A DNA stretch of 64,000 bases, from NCBI RefSeq assembly GCF_007829035.1, contig NZ_VIVQ01000002.1, forward strand, positions 186,001-250,000. The letters run 5' to 3'. Origin of the DNA: Rudaeicoccus suwonensis. GTDB lineage: Bacteria; Actinomycetota; Actinomycetes; Actinomycetales; Dermatophilaceae. Shown one piece after another: positions 8,494-16,793 of this stretch (position 1 is its first letter; each line of letters starts with the position of its first letter). The position numbers and the translations under genes were made by a program. A model generated the notes under the pieces. That model was not told the DNA's origin and ran no database searches. It was given only the letters and a program-made list of their open reading frames with translations.

Positions 8494-9182
8494 GCCACGG
8501 CCCGATCGGCCTCGGACAGCCGGCCGTCCTTGATGTGAATGACCCGGGCGGCCTGTTCGGCGATGTCGGGGTCGTGCGTGATCAGCAGCACCGTGCGGCC
8601 GGCGTCGTGCAGCTCGTCGAACAGGGAGAGCACGTCCTTGGTCGCGACGGAGTCGAGGTTCCCGGTCGGTTCGTCCGCCAGGATCAGATCGGGATCGGTC
8701 ACCAACGCCCTGGCCACCGAAACCCGTTGCTGCTGACCACCGCTCAGCTGCGAGGGGAGGTGGTCCAAGCGCGCCGCAAGTCCGACGCGTTCCAGCGCCT
8801 CGGCAGCGCGCTCGCGACGCTCGGTGCGCGAGACACCGGCATACACCAGCGGCAGTTCGACGTTGCGCAGCGCGGTCATCGATGCCAGCAGGTTGAACTG
8901 CTGGAAGACGAAGCCGATCTTGGCATTGCGCACCTGGGCCAGCTCGGCCTCACCCATGTCGGACACGTCGACGCCGCCGAGCTCGTAGACCCCGGTCGTC
9001 GGCACGTCGAGGCAGCCGAGGATATGCATCAGGGTCGACTTGCCGGAGCCGGACGGCCCCATGATCGCCACGAGATCGCCCTCGGGCACGTCGAGGTCGA
9101 CGCCGCGCAGGGCCTGCACCTCAAGGTCACCGGATGCGTAGGTCTTGGTCACCCCGCGCAGGGACAGGATCGACTGCATCAC
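8490..9182 (-). CDS. MacB/LolD-type ABC transporter ATPase
   Basis: About 230 residues with Walker A GPSGSGKST (42-50), Q-loop FVFQQFN, signature LSGGQQQR, Walker B LILADEPTG and switch His in LITHD. This is the cytosolic energy unit for the permease encoded next. The start is either GTG 9182 or ATG 9179; the latter forms a TGATG overlap with the adaptor stop. Coupled to both neighbours. Confidence 0.92.
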   Translation of the reverse strand: MMQSILSLRGVTKTYASGDLEVQALRGVDLDVPEGDLVAIMGPSGSGKSTLMHILGCLDVPTTGVYELGGVDVSDMGEAELAQVRNAKIGFVFQQFNLLASMTALRNVELPLVYAGVSRTERRERAAEALERVGLAARLDHLPSQLSGGQQQRVSVARALVTDPDLILADEPTGNLDSVATKDVLSLFDELHDAGRTVLLITHDPDIAEQAARVIHIKDGRLSEADRAVA

Positions 9183-10627
9183 TGGCCCCCGCCGAATCCG
9201 CCGCCGCCGAATCCGCCGCCGCCGCCGAAACTTCCTCCGCCGAAACCACCGCCACTTGAGCCGGATTCGCCGCTCGAGCCGCTGCTACGTCGGCTGGCGC
9301 CGCCAAGACCGCCGAAGCCGCGCGACTGCACGACGACCGTCTCGCCGGCAGTGAGACCGGACAGGATCTGCGTGCGCTGGCCATAGACCTGACCGACGGT
9401 GACCTTGACCGTCGATGTCTGACCGTTCTTGGAGACCTTCACGACGTCGCTGGAGCCGCTCGTCGTGATCGCCGACGTGGGAACGGTGAGGACGTTCGCG
9501 ACCTGAGCGGTCGTGATCGCGAGGGTGGCGCTGGTGCCGTCGTATACGCCGGACGGCGAGCCGTCGACCGCGACGGTCACGGGGAAGGTTGCCGCCCCGT
9601 CGCCGGAAGATGACCCGATGATGCCGACCGACGTCACTGTTCCCGTCATCGACGGAGTGCTGGATGACGACGAACCTGTCGTTGCACCGGAGCTGTCGTT
9701 CGACCCGGTCGTGCTCGAAGTACCCGTGGTTCCGGACGAACCTGTCGTCCCGCCGAATCCGCCCCGGCCGCTGCCGGTGGAACTGGTCGTTCCGGTCGAC
9801 ACGGCGACCGTGACCGACTGGCCGACCTTGATCGACGCGAGATCTGCGGACGTGACATCCGCGTCCACCGTCCACGAGCCGGTGTCGACGACGGTGACGT
9901 CGGCCGAACTAGAGCTGTCACCGGAGCTCGACGAACCGCTGGTGTCCGAAGATCCCGACGACGAGCTACCGAAGCTGCTTCCGCCGCCCGCGCCTGATCC
10001 GCCACCGGCCCCCGCACCACCGGACGAACCGGTTCCGCCCGACGAGCCGGAGCCCGAGCTGGATGACGAGCTGTCACCCACGCTCTGCCCGACGGTGAGG
10101 TTGACTGCGGCCACCGTTCCCGAGATCGGCGACGTCAAGCTGGCGTCGGCCAGTTGCTCCTGGGCGAGAGTGAGCTTGGCCTGATCCGCCGAGACATTCG
10201 CCTGAGCTGCCGCGATCTGAGTGCTGCTGTCAGACGAATCCGCCGACGTGAGAGTGGCGTTGGCCGCATCGAGAGTGTCCTGATCCGCGGTGACGGCTGC
10301 CTGGAGGGCGGTGCTGTCGATCGTCGCGAGCACCTGACCTTTCGTGACTTGCGCGCCGACCGTGGCCTTCACTGCGCTGACCGTTCCGGACGCGCCGAAA
10401 TCGACATACGAGATGTTGGTGGGCACGAAGGTGCCGGTCGCGCTCACCGACCTGCTGACCGAACCCAGGGTGACCGGGTCCAGCGTCGTGGTCGCTGCCG
10501 CCGTGCGAGTGGTCTTCGAGTGCGAACCGTCCACGGCCCACCACGTTCCACCCGCACCGATCGCAATCACCGCGACCGCGCCGGCGACCACCCACCGTGT
10601 CCTCTTGCGAGAACGTTGTTGCGCCAT
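9179..10627 (-). CDS. Membrane fusion (HlyD/MacA-like) adaptor, first gene of the ABC operon
   Basis: 482 residues. The N-terminus is basic, then one membrane helix (WVVAGAVAVIAIGAGGTWWAV). Barrel-sandwich halves are VSATGTFVPTNISYVDFGASGTVSAVKATVGAQV and LTSPISGTVAAVNLTVGQSV, joined by a short helical hairpin (QAAVTADQDTL...AKLTLAQEQLADA). Two Ser/Gly-rich stretches interrupt the beta domains, and the tail is glycine-rich (GGGFGGGSFGGGG...). A ribosome binding site AGAGG lies a few bases before the ATG. With the ATPase and permease it should form a MacAB-like exporter; the second adaptor further down the operon makes the set unusual. Confidence 0.78.
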   Translation of the reverse strand: MAQQRSRKRTRWVVAGAVAVIAIGAGGTWWAVDGSHSKTTRTAAATTTLDPVTLGSVSRSVSATGTFVPTNISYVDFGASGTVSAVKATVGAQVTKGQVLATIDSTALQAAVTADQDTLDAANATLTSADSSDSSTQIAAAQANVSADQAKLTLAQEQLADASLTSPISGTVAAVNLTVGQSVGDSSSSSSGSGSSGGTGSSGGAGAGGGSGAGGGSSFGSSSSGSSDTSGSSSSGDSSSSADVTVVDTGSWTVDADVTSADLASIKVGQSVTVAVSTGTTSSTGSGRGGFGGTTGSSGTTGTSSTTGSNDSSGATTGSSSSSTPSMTGTVTSVGIIGSSSGDGAATFPVTVAVDGSPSGVYDGTSATLAITTAQVANVLTVPTSAITTSGSSDVVKVSKNGQTSTVKVTVGQVYGQRTQILSGLTAGETVVVQSRGFGGLGGASRRSSGSSGESGSSGGGFGGGSFGGGGGFGGGGFGGGQ

Positions 10628-10735
10628 TCCTGCCTCTTCTCATCCCACTGGCACAGCTCCGTGCTGGCACTGTGCTCGGCTGAACGTAAGGACACCGACT
10701 TGGCAGGTCGTAGCCGTGGACTGTGCACGGATTAG

Positions 10736-10750
10736 GTATTCGCTGAATAC
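10736..10750. promoter_or_regulatory. Palindrome GTATTCGCTGAATAC upstream of the ABC operon
   Basis: Two perfect six-base arms around GCT, about 110 bases before the first adaptor start, in the 237-base gap after the alcohol dehydrogenase gene. A plausible operator; no regulator is adjacent. Confidence 0.35.
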
Positions 10751-10864
10751 ACTCTGGGAACAAGCGGAACATTTGCCGGTCGAGCACCTAAGCCGCTCCC
10801 AGAGGTGCCGCTGGCAGGTCAGCCACCATGGCGGGGGTCGCATTCCACCGGGTGACTCCCAGGC

Positions 10865-12157
10865 TCACCAGAGCGCCAGTGACCGTTCGAAGATCCCGGC
10901 GACATCCTCGGCGGTGACGGCCTTGGGCGCCGTGGCCAACAGCCGTTGCTGCTTCAACGCACCGTCCGTCAGATCAGACACGTCGGAGGCTGAATAGCCA
11001 ACAGCACCAATACCGTTCGGTATGCCGATGTCGCGCATGAGGTCGATCAGCACCGTCGGCAGAAACTCCTGCGGAGCACCGGCCGGCTCGCGCCCAGGTG
11101 CCAACAGTTCAGCGGCGCGCAGGTGGCGGCCCGGATCGGCGTCGAACGTGAATCGGAAGGCCTCGGGAGCAGTCAGCGACACGGCCATGCCGTGCGGCAC
11201 CATCGCTTCGTCCTGCGGGTAATCCGCCGGCCGGAAGTCACGCACGCGTCCGGCGATCGGGTAGGCGTTGGCGTGCGGGATGTGCACTCCGGCGTTGCCG
11301 AAGCCCATCCCGGCGAACGTGGCCGCGAGCGCCATCTGCCCCCGGGCGTGCACATCGCCACCATCGCGGACCGCCGTCCGAAATGATCCCGCCAGCAGTT
11401 GCAGCGCCTTCTCCGACCACATGTCGCTGATCGGGTTGGCGCCGCAGTAGGGCACGCGTTCCTGCGGCTGCTTGCGCTCGTATGACGCATACGCCCTCGC
11501 GGTGTACGACTCCAGCGCGTGACACAGGATGTCCATCCCTGCAGCAGCGGTCACCCCGGGTGGCTGCGTCATGGTCAGCAGCGGGTCGATGACCGCCATC
11601 GTCGGCCGTAGTCGCGCGTGACTGATGCCCGTCTTGACCTTGAGCGAGAGCACATCGAGCACGCAGATCGTCGTGCTTTCGGAGCCGGTGCCCGTGGTGG
11701 TGGGCACAGCCACCAGAGGCTTCAGCGGCGCCGACGGGCCGCGACCACCGCCGACAGGTGCATTGATGTAGTCCATCAACTCTCCCTCGTTGGTGGTCAT
11801 CAGGTTGATGGCCTTGGCAGTGTCGATGCTGGATCCACCGCCGACAGCGACGAAGGCATCCCACGGTCCAGTGCCACGGCCGAATTCGACTGCGGCCTGC
11901 AGACTTTCGTCTGTGGGCTCGACGTGGGCACCGTCATACACAGTGGCCTTGATACCGAAAGCCGCCATCTGTTCCGCCACCCGCTGCGGCGCCCCGGTGG
12001 CCGCCACACCCGCATCGGTCACGACGAGCACCCGCCGGGCTCCGGTGAGGCTGAGGTCGTAGCCGATCTCGTCGGCCGCGCCGGTGCCGAATTTCAGCTG
12101 GGGCGCGCCATACGTGAAGACGGATTCGGGATTTGCGGGTGCGCTGAACGAGGTCAC
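10865..12157 (-). CDS. Iron-containing alcohol dehydrogenase, hydroxyacid-oxoacid transhydrogenase-like
   Basis: 430 residues. N-terminal nucleotide-binding half has VAVGGGSSIDTAKAINL; the C-terminal metal half has GMDILCHALESYTARAYAS, HIPHANAYPI and VPHGMAVSLTAPEAF, which supply the Asp/His metal ligands of group III alcohol dehydrogenases. The block PYCGANPISDMWSEKALQLL resembles the segment NPISDxWA of ADHFE1 (hydroxyacid-oxoacid transhydrogenase), so interconversion of 4-hydroxybutyrate and 2-oxoglutarate-type substrates is possible. The start is GTG with GAGG upstream. It appears to be a single gene. Confidence 0.82.
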   Translation of the reverse strand: MTSFSAPANPESVFTYGAPQLKFGTGAADEIGYDLSLTGARRVLVVTDAGVAATGAPQRVAEQMAAFGIKATVYDGAHVEPTDESLQAAVEFGRGTGPWDAFVAVGGGSSIDTAKAINLMTTNEGELMDYINAPVGGGRGPSAPLKPLVAVPTTTGTGSESTTICVLDVLSLKVKTGISHARLRPTMAVIDPLLTMTQPPGVTAAAGMDILCHALESYTARAYASYERKQPQERVPYCGANPISDMWSEKALQLLAGSFRTAVRDGGDVHARGQMALAATFAGMGFGNAGVHIPHANAYPIAGRVRDFRPADYPQDEAMVPHGMAVSLTAPEAFRFTFDADPGRHLRAAELLAPGREPAGAPQEFLPTVLIDLMRDIGIPNGIGAVGYSASDVSDLTDGALKQQRLLATAPKAVTAEDVAGIFERSLALW

Positions 12158-12266
12158 CCCTCGATCCTCTCGCAGAAACCTCGATCCGACGGCAGATCAG
12201 TGCCCGCGACCGCGCCTCCGCACTGCCCCACCATCCGGGCACTGCAGAGCGCGGCCCGCACCCATC

Positions 12267-14504
12267 TCAGGACAGCGGCCGAAAACCTCGCAACCGCAAC
12301 GAGTTCAGCACGACGAAGACTGACGAGAACGCCATGGCCAGGCCGGCCACCATCGGACCGAGGCGCCCGGTCATTGCCAGCGGGATCGCCACCACGTTGT
12401 AGCCGAACGCCCAGAACAGATTCGATTTGATCGTCCGCAGGGTGCTCCGCGACAGCCGAATTGCGTCGGCAGCGCCGCGCAGATCTCCGCTGACGAGCGT
12501 CAGGTCGCTCGCCTCGATCGCCGCGTCGGTGCCGGTGCCCATCGCCAGTCCGAGGTCGGCCTGCGCCAGTGCGGCGGAATCGTTGACGCCGTCGCCGACC
12601 ATCGCGACGACTCGACCCTCCTGCTGCAGCCGCGCAACCACGGCCGCTTTGTCCGTCGGCAGCACGCCGGCGATGACCTCGTCGATCCCGACCTGGCGCG
12701 CGACGGCGTCGGCGACCGCCTGGTTGTCGCCCGTCAGCAGCACCGGGCGCAGCCGCAACTGCTTCAACCGTGAAATCGCTTCAGCCGACGTCGGTTTCAC
12801 CTCATCCGCCAGGCTGATGACACCCCGCGCCGTACCGCCCCACCCCACGACGATCACCGTGCGACCGGCCGCCTCGGCAGTCCGCATCACGGCTTCAAGC
12901 GCCTGCGGGAGTTCGAAACCATTGCGCTGCAAAAGCGCCGGGCGTCCTACGACGACGTCTTTGCCCGCGACCGTCCCACTGACGCCGAGACCGTCACTGC
13001 TCTCAAAGGATTCGACCGGTGGCAATGAGGACGTCGAGGCCGCCCCTGCGATCGCCTGCGCGATCGGGTGCTGCGAGCCGGCTTCGACCGCCCCCGCGAG
13101 CAACAGCACCTCACCGGCATCGTCGCCGGCCAGCGGCAGCACCTCGTTCACCGCCATGACACCCATGGTCACCGTGCCGGTCTTGTCCAGCAGCACCGTA
13201 TCGACGCGACGGGTGCTCTCGAGCACCTCAGGGCCTTTGATGAGCAGGCCTAGTTGCGCACCGCGGCCGGTGCCGACCAGCAGCGCCGTCGGTGTCGCAA
13301 GTCCGAGCGCGCAGGGACACGCGACCACCAGAACAGCCACCGCTGCCGTGAATCCAGCCGCTGCGGATCCGCCCAGCACCAGCCAGCCGACGAAGGTCAG
13401 CACCGCTAGACCCATCACGACCGGGACGAACACCCCGGCCACGCGATCGGCCAGCCGTTGCACCTGCGCCTTGCCGCTCTGCGCGTCCTGCACCAGCCGC
13501 GCCAGCTGCGCCAGAGCCGTGTCAGCGCCGACGCGTGTTGCGCGCACCACGACACGACCACCCGCGTTCACCGTGCCACCGGTCACAGCGTCGCCCACTC
13601 CCACATCGACGGGCACCGACTCGCCGGTCACGGACGAGGCATCGATCGCCGAGGCCCCCTCGACAACCTCACCGTCGGTGGCGACCTTCTCCCCCGGCCG
13701 CACGACGAAACGATCGCCCACGACGAGTTCGCCCACCGGCACACGCACCTCCACACCATCACGCAGGACAGCGGCGTCCTTGGCGCCGAGTTCGAGCAAC
13801 GCCCGCAAGGCGGATCCGGCAGTCCGCTTAGACCGCGCTTCCAGATAGCGCCCGGTCAGCAAGAACGCCGTGACACCCGCCGCCGCCTCCAGGTAGATCG
13901 AGTTCGCCGCTTCGTGGGGGGACACGGTCAACGAGAACGTATGACGCATCCCCGGCGTCCCGGCGTGCCCGATGAACAACGCGTACAGCGACCAGCCGAA
14001 GGCCGCGATCGTGCCGATACTCACGAGAGTGTCCATGGTCGATGCGCCGTGCCGGGCGTTGGTCCAGGCGGCTCGATGGAAGGGCAGCCCTCCCCACACC
14101 ACCACGGGCGCGGTGAGCACGAGCGACAGCCACTGCCAGTTGCGGAACTGCCAGGCAGGCACCATCGACAGCACGATCACGGGAGCGGCGAGCACCCAGG
14201 TGACCAGCAGCCGCCGGCGCAACAGGTCGGCCTCGCCCGGGCGGTCGTCGTCCTGCTCGACGTTCGCAGCCGGCAGCGATGCCGAATAGCCGGCAGTGGC
14301 AACGGTGTCCAGCAGCGTGTCCGTCGAAATCGACGGCTGATGCCGCACCCGGGCGGTTTCCATCGCGAAGTTCACTGTCGCCTCGACGCCGTCGAGAGCG
14401 TTGAGCTTTTTCTCGATCCGGTGGGCGCACGACGAGCACGTCATACCGTCGATGACGAGTTCGGTCTGCTGCGTTGGTGCGGTTTCGATGCTGCTGGTCG
14501 ACAT
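12267..14504 (-). CDS. copA: Copper-type P1B ATPase
   Basis: 745 residues from ATG 14504; GGAGG sits 11 bases upstream, inside a spurious longer frame. Order of parts: one heavy-metal domain with GMTCSSC (Cys23, Cys26), eight membrane helices, the actuator loop with TGES, the transmembrane CPC motif (VACPCALG, near residue 395), phosphorylation site DKTGTVT, SQHPIAQA nucleotide loop, and MVGDGVNDSAAL. These mark a Cu(I)-exporting ATPase. A CsoR-like palindrome lies 31 bases before the start. There is no CopZ or CsoR gene beside it. Confidence 0.93.
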   Translation of the reverse strand: MSTSSIETAPTQQTELVIDGMTCSSCAHRIEKKLNALDGVEATVNFAMETARVRHQPSISTDTLLDTVATAGYSASLPAANVEQDDDRPGEADLLRRRLLVTWVLAAPVIVLSMVPAWQFRNWQWLSLVLTAPVVVWGGLPFHRAAWTNARHGASTMDTLVSIGTIAAFGWSLYALFIGHAGTPGMRHTFSLTVSPHEAANSIYLEAAAGVTAFLLTGRYLEARSKRTAGSALRALLELGAKDAAVLRDGVEVRVPVGELVVGDRFVVRPGEKVATDGEVVEGASAIDASSVTGESVPVDVGVGDAVTGGTVNAGGRVVVRATRVGADTALAQLARLVQDAQSGKAQVQRLADRVAGVFVPVVMGLAVLTFVGWLVLGGSAAAGFTAAVAVLVVACPCALGLATPTALLVGTGRGAQLGLLIKGPEVLESTRRVDTVLLDKTGTVTMGVMAVNEVLPLAGDDAGEVLLLAGAVEAGSQHPIAQAIAGAASTSSLPPVESFESSDGLGVSGTVAGKDVVVGRPALLQRNGFELPQALEAVMRTAEAAGRTVIVVGWGGTARGVISLADEVKPTSAEAISRLKQLRLRPVLLTGDNQAVADAVARQVGIDEVIAGVLPTDKAAVVARLQQEGRVVAMVGDGVNDSAALAQADLGLAMGTGTDAAIEASDLTLVSGDLRGAADAIRLSRSTLRTIKSNLFWAFGYNVVAIPLAMTGRLGPMVAGLAMAFSSVFVVLNSLRLRGFRPLS

Positions 14505-14534
14505 GTGAGCGAACACCTCCAATACGGCTCAACC

Positions 14535-14551
14535 ATACCCCCCCTGGGTAT
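14535..14551. promoter_or_regulatory. CsoR-like copper operator between copA and efeUO
   Basis: ATACCC-CCCCT-GGGTAT is an inverted repeat with the TACCC/GGGTA half-sites known for CsoR-family copper repressors. It lies 31 bases upstream of copA on the minus strand. Confidence 0.55.
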
Positions 14552-14594
14552 ATTTCGATGGTCGTGCGTCCCGTGGGAACTTCTTTGTCGTCAG

Positions 14595-14613
14595 TAAGGT
14601 TTGACTTACCTCG
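14595..14613 (+). promoter_or_regulatory. DtxR/IdeR-like iron box 1
   Basis: TAAGGTTTGACTTACCTCG matches 13 of 19 positions of the consensus TTAGGTTAGGCTAACCTAA. It contains TTGACT, which could be the -35 hexamer of efeUO. Confidence 0.55.
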
Positions 14614-14614
14614 C

Positions 14615-14633
14615 ATAGGTGAGGCTTACTTAT
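14615..14633 (+). promoter_or_regulatory. DtxR/IdeR-like iron box 2
   Basis: ATAGGTGAGGCTTACTTAT matches 14 of 19 positions of the same consensus, one base after box 1 and ending six bases before the GTG start of efeUO. Confidence 0.6.
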
Positions 14634-14638
14634 CTGCT

Positions 14639-16762
14639 GTGAACTGGAGTGAGGCGGTCCCCAACCTGTTGATCGGGTTGCGCGAGGGACTCGAAGCCGG
14701 ATTGATCGTGACGATCCTGCTGGCGGCGGTGCGCAAGGCAGCACCGGTGGGTCAACGTGCGTCGACCACTCCTGTCTGGCTCGGCATCGCCGGGGCGGTC
14801 AGCCTCTCGCTCAGCGCCGCAACGGTGCTGACCTTCGCAACAGACTCGCTCTCCTCCCGCGCCCAAGAGCTCGTCGGCGGCATCTTGTCGGTGCTGGCGG
14901 TCTGTCTGGTGACGGTCATGATCTTCTGGATGCGGCGGACTGCCCGCACTCTCTCCGGCGAGATCAACACCAAGGTCACCGAGGCGCTGGCTCTCGGCAC
15001 CGGTGCCCTGACGCTCACGGCCTTCCTCGCCGTGAGCCGCGAGGGCCTGGAGACCATGCTGTTCCTGTGGACGGCCGCCAAGGCTGCCGGGGACACCGTC
15101 GCGCCCATCGTCGGCGCCGCCATCGGCATCGCGATCGCCATCGCGCTGTGCATCCTGCTGTACCGCCGCGCGGTGAAGTTCAACCTCGGCACGTTCTTCT
15201 CGCGCACCGCGGTCCTGCTCATCGTCATCGCCGCGGGCGTGCTCGCCTACGGCCTGGGCGACCTGCAGGACGCCGGCCTGCTGCCCGGCAGCAACTGGAT
15301 CGCCTGGGATCTCACCGGCCACATCGATCCGGGGTCGTGGTGGGTGACGCTCATCCAGGGCGTCACCGAGCTCGCGCCGCGTATGACGGTGCTGCAGGTC
15401 GTCGCCTGGGTGGTCTACCTGGCGATCGTCCTGACGACCTTCGTGCTCGCCGGGCGCACAGCGACGACACCAGCCGCGAAAGCCGTTGCTCAGTCAGCTG
15501 ATTCAGCTGTGCCGGATGAGTCCGACACAGCCGACGACGAGCCCGCGGCAGTGGCTGCGGCGCCGGTCCCGCTGTCGCAGCGCTTTGGGCGTCTTGCCGG
15601 CGACCGGCCGTTGGCCACGGGTGCAGCCTTCGTGCTGACTCCCGCCATCCTCGCCGGCATCGCCCTCGCGGTGATCCCGCGCAGCAATGCCACCACCAGC
15701 GCGGTCACGGTGACCGGTTCCAAGTGCGCCGACGGCTGGTCGTCACCCGGCACCGGTTCGCAGACCTTCGCCGTGACCAACAAGTCCTCCAACGCCGGCG
15801 AGATCATGCTGCTGGACAGCTCTGGCGCCATCGCCGGAGAGATCGAGACGCTCGGCCCTGCCACGACCGCGAACCTCACTGCCAGTCTCAGCTCGGGCAG
15901 CTACACCTTCGAGTGCCGGATGGCCAACGGCAAGACGCTGCAGTCGTCGGCCGTCTCGGTCAGCGGTGCCAGCTCCGCGAGCGGGCCCGCGCCATACAAA
16001 CCGGCCACGCTCGCCGAGCTGCAGCCGGCGGCAACGGCATACCAGGCGTATGTCCGTCCGAAGCTGAACACCCTTCAGCAGCAGGTGAACACGATCGAAG
16101 CCGACCTGCGCTCCGGCGACATGGCCAAGGCGCGCACCGACTGGCTGCCGGCTCAGCTGACGTGGGAGCAGGTGGGCGCGGCATACGACAGCTTCGGCGA
16201 TCTCGGGGACGCGATCGACGGACTCCCGTGGGGGCTGCAGAACGGCGTGAACGACAAAGACTTCACCGGCCTGCACCGTCTTGAGTACGGCCTGTGGCAC
16301 GGTCAATCCGCGAGCACCCTGCTCGGCGTGACGACCGACCTGCACGCCAACATCACCAAGCTGATCGGTCAGCTGCCGAAGATCACGATCGACCCGACCG
16401 ACATGCCGATTCGCGCACACGAGATCCTTGAGGACGCCCAGCGCGACAAGATGGTCGGCACCGACGACTTCGGTTCGGGCGCAATGTATCCAGAGACCTC
16501 TGCCGACGTGGCCGCCACCCGGGTCGTGCTGTCGATGCTCGCGCCGCAGATCACCAGCCGCCGTCCGCAGTTGGTCAAAACCATCACATCGCAACTCAAT
16601 TCGCTCGATGCCGCTCTCGACGCGACCAAGCATGGTGACGCATGGCGCCCGATGAGCCAGGTGCCGCTCTCCGCTCAGCAGCAGGTGAACGCCCAGTTGG
16701 GGAACGTGCTCGAGAGCCTCTCACTCGTGCCCGACCTGCTCGAAGTGCCGCCGAACTCATGA
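14639..16762 (+). CDS. EfeU-EfeO fusion: FTR1 iron permease joined to cupredoxin and M75 (imelysin) domains
   Basis: 707 residues from GTG 14639. Residues 1-280 are an FTR1-type permease with seven helices and both REGLE motifs (15-19 and 134-138) that carry ferric iron. After a linker and another helix comes a cupredoxin-like domain (SKCADGWSSPGTGSQTFAVTNKSSNAGEI...FECRM), then an M75 domain with the HRLE motif at 546-549. In E. coli these are separate EfeU and EfeO proteins; EfeO takes up iron outside the membrane. I chose the GTG because longer frames would place coding sequence over the two iron boxes. No good Shine-Dalgarno is seen, so the mRNA may be leaderless. efeB follows 31 bases later. 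Confidence 0.87.
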   Translation: MNWSEAVPNLLIGLREGLEAGLIVTILLAAVRKAAPVGQRASTTPVWLGIAGAVSLSLSAATVLTFATDSLSSRAQELVGGILSVLAVCLVTVMIFWMRRTARTLSGEINTKVTEALALGTGALTLTAFLAVSREGLETMLFLWTAAKAAGDTVAPIVGAAIGIAIAIALCILLYRRAVKFNLGTFFSRTAVLLIVIAAGVLAYGLGDLQDAGLLPGSNWIAWDLTGHIDPGSWWVTLIQGVTELAPRMTVLQVVAWVVYLAIVLTTFVLAGRTATTPAAKAVAQSADSAVPDESDTADDEPAAVAAAPVPLSQRFGRLAGDRPLATGAAFVLTPAILAGIALAVIPRSNATTSAVTVTGSKCADGWSSPGTGSQTFAVTNKSSNAGEIMLLDSSGAIAGEIETLGPATTANLTASLSSGSYTFECRMANGKTLQSSAVSVSGASSASGPAPYKPATLAELQPAATAYQAYVRPKLNTLQQQVNTIEADLRSGDMAKARTDWLPAQLTWEQVGAAYDSFGDLGDAIDGLPWGLQNGVNDKDFTGLHRLEYGLWHGQSASTLLGVTTDLHANITKLIGQLPKITIDPTDMPIRAHEILEDAQRDKMVGTDDFGSGAMYPETSADVAATRVVLSMLAPQITSRRPQLVKTITSQLNSLDAALDATKHGDAWRPMSQVPLSAQQQVNAQLGNVLESLSLVPDLLEVPPNS

Positions 16763-16793
16763 CCCCGAACCCGTCGAATCGCAAGGACATCCG

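Noticed and set aside
14474-14638. Upstream start for the EfeUO protein
   Set aside because: It would overlap copA's start and both iron boxes, and the added 55 residues do not resemble the permease family.
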